A stretch of DNA of 64,000 nt, taken from NCBI GenBank assembly GCA_046073825.1, contig JBJTMY010000097.1, positions 6,451 to 70,450 of the forward strand, written 5' to 3'. The position numbers were made by a program, and so were the translations under genes. This DNA is from CAINEC01 sp046073825. Lineage in GTDB: Bacteria > Bacteroidota > Bacteroidia > AKYH767-A > OLB10. A model generated the notes under the pieces. The model was not told the DNA's origin. It saw only the letters and a program-made list of their open reading frames with translations, and ran no database searches. Positions 61,533-64,000 of this stretch are shown in pieces. Positions within the stretch are counted from its first letter, which is position 1. Every line of letters starts with the position of its first letter.

Positions 61533-62660
61533 ATGGCTCAGCGTATACTTATTTCAGTAACCAGCGATTTAAGCACTGATCAGCGTGTTAATCGCACTGC
61601 CACCGCATTAAAGGAGGCAGGATACAGAGTGCTTGTAATCGGTAGAGTGCTGAAAACCAGCATGGAAGTCAGTCCAAAGCGATATCGCACTTTACGCTTT
61701 AGATTATGGGTAAATAAAGGTCCTCTCTTTTATGCGCTATACAATATCCGCTTATTTTGGTTTTTAGTTTGGCATCATGCCGACATTTTAGTTAGCAATG
61801 ACCTTGATACTCTGCCGGCCAATTTTTTAGCATCAAAACTCAAGAAAATACCATTAGTTTACGACAGTCATGAATACTTCACCGGAGTTCCAGAACTAAT
61901 CAATCGTCCTAAAGTCCGAAACATCTGGAAGAAAATTGAACGACTTTGTTTACCAAAAGTTCAATGTGCCTTTACTGTTAATGAGAGTATTGCCAATTTA
62001 TATTGGGCAGAATACCACAAACAATTTGAAGTAATTCGTAATGTTCCTTTAATTACTAAACCATTTTTAAGTGATAAAAAAAGCCTTAGAAAAGAGTTAG
62101 GGTTGCCTCAAGAAAAGAAAATAATCATCTTACAAGGAGCAGGAATTAATATTGACCGAGGAACGGAAGAACTTGTACAATCCATGTGTTTTATAAAAGA
62201 CTATTTATTACTTGTGATTGGTGGTGGAGATGTAATTCCAAGTCTCAAGAAAATTGTCAGCGAATGGGATTTGAATGAGCAAATAGTATTTATTTCAAAA
62301 CAGCCAATTGAAATATTAAGAAAATATACAGCCGCATGTGACTTGGGTGTTACCTTAGACAAGGGTACCAATATCAATTATAAATTAAGCTTACCTAACA
62401 AACTTTTCGATTATATACACGCTGGTATACCAGTACTTGCGAGTGACCTGCCTGAGATTACCAAAATAATTCACCAGTATAACATTGGGAAAATTTGTCC
62501 TGACCACCAACCTTCAACCATCGCTCGATGTATTCGAGAAATGTTTGCCGATCAAACGACGATGAAAACATGGGAAGAAAATACGCAAATCGCATCAAAA
62601 GATCTGAATTGGGATAAAGAAAAAGAAAAACTCTTAGCGATATTTAAACAAATTGGATAA
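61533..62660 (+). CDS. GT4-family glycosyltransferase
   Basis: 375 residues, GT-B fold with Rossmann-like halves: LISVTSDLSTDQRVNRTATALKEAGYRVLVIG at the start, LPANFLASKLKKIPLVYDSHEYF, ILQGAGINIDRGTEELVQSM (donor side) and LPNKLFDYIHAGIPVLASDLPEI (the GT4 donor motif with Glu). No membrane anchor. It likely acts in envelope polysaccharide synthesis; substrate unknown. Divergent from secDF. Confidence 0.88.
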   Translation: MAQRILISVTSDLSTDQRVNRTATALKEAGYRVLVIGRVLKTSMEVSPKRYRTLRFRLWVNKGPLFYALYNIRLFWFLVWHHADILVSNDLDTLPANFLASKLKKIPLVYDSHEYFTGVPELINRPKVRNIWKKIERLCLPKVQCAFTVNESIANLYWAEYHKQFEVIRNVPLITKPFLSDKKSLRKELGLPQEKKIIILQGAGINIDRGTEELVQSMCFIKDYLLLVIGGGDVIPSLKKIVSEWDLNEQIVFISKQPIEILRKYTAACDLGVTLDKGTNINYKLSLPNKLFDYIHAGIPVLASDLPEITKIIHQYNIGKICPDHQPSTIARCIREMFADQTTMKTWEENTQIASKDLNWDKEKEKLLAIFKQIG

Positions 62661-63792
62661 TCACTTAAACATAGTTTCATTCGACAATCCATACCCTCCG
62701 ATTTATGGTGGAATTATCGATGTGTTTTATAAAATTGTTGCCTTACAAAATGCAGGCATTAAAATCCACTTGCATGTTTTTTCAAATATAGGAAATATTG
62801 GAGCCGAATTAAACAACTTATGCGAAGAGGTAATCATATATAAACGGGATAAAAGTTTCAAAAATCAATTTTCAATCACCCCCTTCATTGTTAAGACAAG
62901 GATATGCAATGAACTATTATCTAACCTGCAAAAAAACAACTTTCCTATATTATTTGAGGGCATACACACTACAGGTGTTTTGCTTCTGAATAAAGAACTT
63001 TTTAATAGAAGCATGATTCGACATCACAATATAGAACATCATTATTATAGGGGCTTGTTTAAAGCAGAAAAGAATCTGATTAAAAAATTATACTTTTTAA
63101 CTGAATCGATAAAGCTTAATAAATATATCAAAAAACTTCAAGAAGCTTCGTGCAATTTTGCGATATCAAATTCCGATGCTAAACATTTAAAAGGAATGGG
63201 GTTTAAGAACATTCTAACCATCCCCCCATTCCACTCTAATTACAGCCACTCAAGTTCTTCAGAAATCACACCTAACTTGCCATTTGTATTATACCACGGC
63301 AATTTAAACGTACCTGAAAACAACATTGCTGTAAGATTCCTGTTACAGCATATTTTTACCAACAAGAACATAAAATACGTGATTGCAGGATCATGTAATA
63401 ACATCAAGTTAAGAGAGAAAATTCTTCAACACCCTAACATTAAACTCATACCCAATCCGGATTCTCAACAAATAGAAGAACTCCTCAGGTCCGCTAACGT
63501 TATTGTATTACCGACATTCCAAAACACTGGCATTAAATTAAAATTGATAGAGTCGTTATACAAAGGAAATCATATCATAACGAATGAACAAATGGTAGAT
63601 GGATTCCCGTTACCACAATTAGTCAAAATCGCGAAAAGCAACGACCAATTTCATCGGTTAATACGAGAGGCGTTAAGTCATCCTTTAGAAGATGAAAAAA
63701 GAGCTGAACGTGTTAAAATGCTGGACATTTTTTTTAGTAATGAAGATAATGCTCAGAAAATGATTGAAGCTTTTTATAATTTATCACGATAA
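62653..63792 (+). CDS. Second GT-B-like glycosyltransferase
   Basis: 379 residues. Start NIVSFDNPYPPIYGGIIDVFYKIVALQNAGIKIHLHVF, IRHHNIEHHYYRGLF, LPFVLYHGNLNVPENNIAVRFLL, IIVLPTFQNTGIKLKLIESLYKGNHII. The order suits the GT4-type fold. The start codon appears to be TTG at 62653, overlapping the previous stop by 8 nt; no ATG lies near, so TTG seems real. It is probably co-translated with the first glycosyltransferase. Its end overlaps the converging FtsE-like gene by 9 nt. Confidence 0.8.
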   Translation: MDNHLNIVSFDNPYPPIYGGIIDVFYKIVALQNAGIKIHLHVFSNIGNIGAELNNLCEEVIIYKRDKSFKNQFSITPFIVKTRICNELLSNLQKNNFPILFEGIHTTGVLLLNKELFNRSMIRHHNIEHHYYRGLFKAEKNLIKKLYFLTESIKLNKYIKKLQEASCNFAISNSDAKHLKGMGFKNILTIPPFHSNYSHSSSSEITPNLPFVLYHGNLNVPENNIAVRFLLQHIFTNKNIKYVIAGSCNNIKLREKILQHPNIKLIPNPDSQQIEELLRSANVIVLPTFQNTGIKLKLIESLYKGNHIITNEQMVDGFPLPQLVKIAKSNDQFHRLIREALSHPLEDEKRAERVKMLDIFFSNEDNAQKMIEAFYNLSR

Positions 63793-64000
63793 AGAGGCCC
63801 ATTTTTGCACCTCTATACCTAATTCTTGCAAATTACCGTTCTCGACTTTCAACACTCTAGCTGGGAACCTATCGATAATAGTGTAATTATGCGTTACCAT
63901 AAGAACTGCCCGATTGCTGTTAGCCACTTCAAAAAGCAGCTTCATAATTTCATTACTTGAGTCAGGATCTAAATTCCCTGTTGGTTCGTCTGCAATGATT
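63784..64000 (-). CDS. ftsE: ABC transporter ATPase, FtsE-like, C-terminal part
   Basis: The gene runs off the right edge; 72 C-terminal residues are visible. They begin IIADEPTGNLDPDSSNEIM (Walker B Asp-Glu and D-loop), then VTHN (switch His), and end VLKVENGNLQELGIE. The EPTGNLD form and short tail match FtsE/LolD-type ATPases, which act in cell division or lipoprotein export. FtsE is favoured but cannot be separated from LolD with this fragment. Confidence 0.8.
   Translation of the reverse strand, partial: IIADEPTGNLDPDSSNEIMKLLFEVANSNRAVLMVTHNYTIIDRFPARVLKVENGNLQELGIEVQKWASLS

Overview
The window is AT-rich bacterial chromosome from a member of the Bacteroidota. The support for this is: two secreted proteins ending in type IX secretion (T9SS) C-terminal domains; a fused SecDF; the short archaeal/eukaryotic-type prolyl-tRNA synthetase; several outer-membrane barrels, TPR proteins and SusD-free lipoproteins; an ExbB-ExbD-ExbD-TonB cluster; and repeated use of the Bacteroidota promoter signal TAnnTTTG (the -7 box), sometimes with TTTG about 17-20 nt upstream. 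Shine-Dalgarno-like sites are generally absent. I saw no rRNA, tRNA, CRISPR array, insertion sequence or prophage. About 95% of the window is coding and most of it is housekeeping.

Layout. 1-5.6 kb: the end of a lipoprotein gene, a 1023-residue TPR protein with an outer-membrane barrel partner, and a small basic protein. 5.6-13 kb (minus): acyl-CoA dehydrogenase with a ComEA-like helix-hairpin-helix protein, the purM-prfA-pyrF operon, and a PorE-like TPR/propeller/OmpA protein. 13.4-16.5 kb (plus): gyrB and mdh. 16.5-23.2 kb (minus): a tightly overlapping five-gene operon of two FG-GAP T9SS cargo proteins, a small lipoprotein, a lipoprotein with a cytochrome-like domain and a YncE-like propeller, and a DCC-family thiol oxidoreductase. 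23.2-29.8 kb (plus): yajQ, then exbB-exbD-exbD-tonB and a following unit of a small membrane protein, a PstS-like lipoprotein and a TPR protein. 29.8-32 kb: proS and a conserved unknown. 32.1-35.6 kb: an Asn/Tyr-rich repeat lipoprotein and a FadL-like barrel. 35.6-40.2 kb (minus): an endonuclease-like HSDR_N protein, rmuC, rlmB and a GT-C glycosyltransferase. 40.2-42.8 kb (plus): amn, holA, mqnA. 42.8-45.4 kb: a membrane PAS histidine kinase facing away from a single-domain response regulator. 45.4-54.2 kb (mostly minus): an AONS-like PLP enzyme, a membrane-anchored beta-helix protein, hppD, a DUF6438 lipoprotein, yidC and pyrG. 54.3-58.3 kb (plus): DUF2256, SRPBCC, DUF2851, a potassium channel with an RCK domain and an RfbD-like reductase. 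58.4-64 kb: secDF, two glycosyltransferases and the end of an FtsE-like ATPase.

The most unusual signal is regulatory. The ComEA-like gene and the distant DUF2851 gene carry upstream regions that align without gaps over 65 bp (50 of 65 identical). They share a two-palindrome block placed exactly 28 nt before a -7 box, which points to a common activator and an undescribed small regulon. Second are the secreted/redox operon at 16.5-23.2 kb and the energised TonB cluster followed by a PstS-like lipoprotein. Several -7 boxes lie only 4-7 nt before the start codon (purM, the potassium channel, the first glycosyltransferase), which suggests leaderless or nearly leaderless mRNAs.
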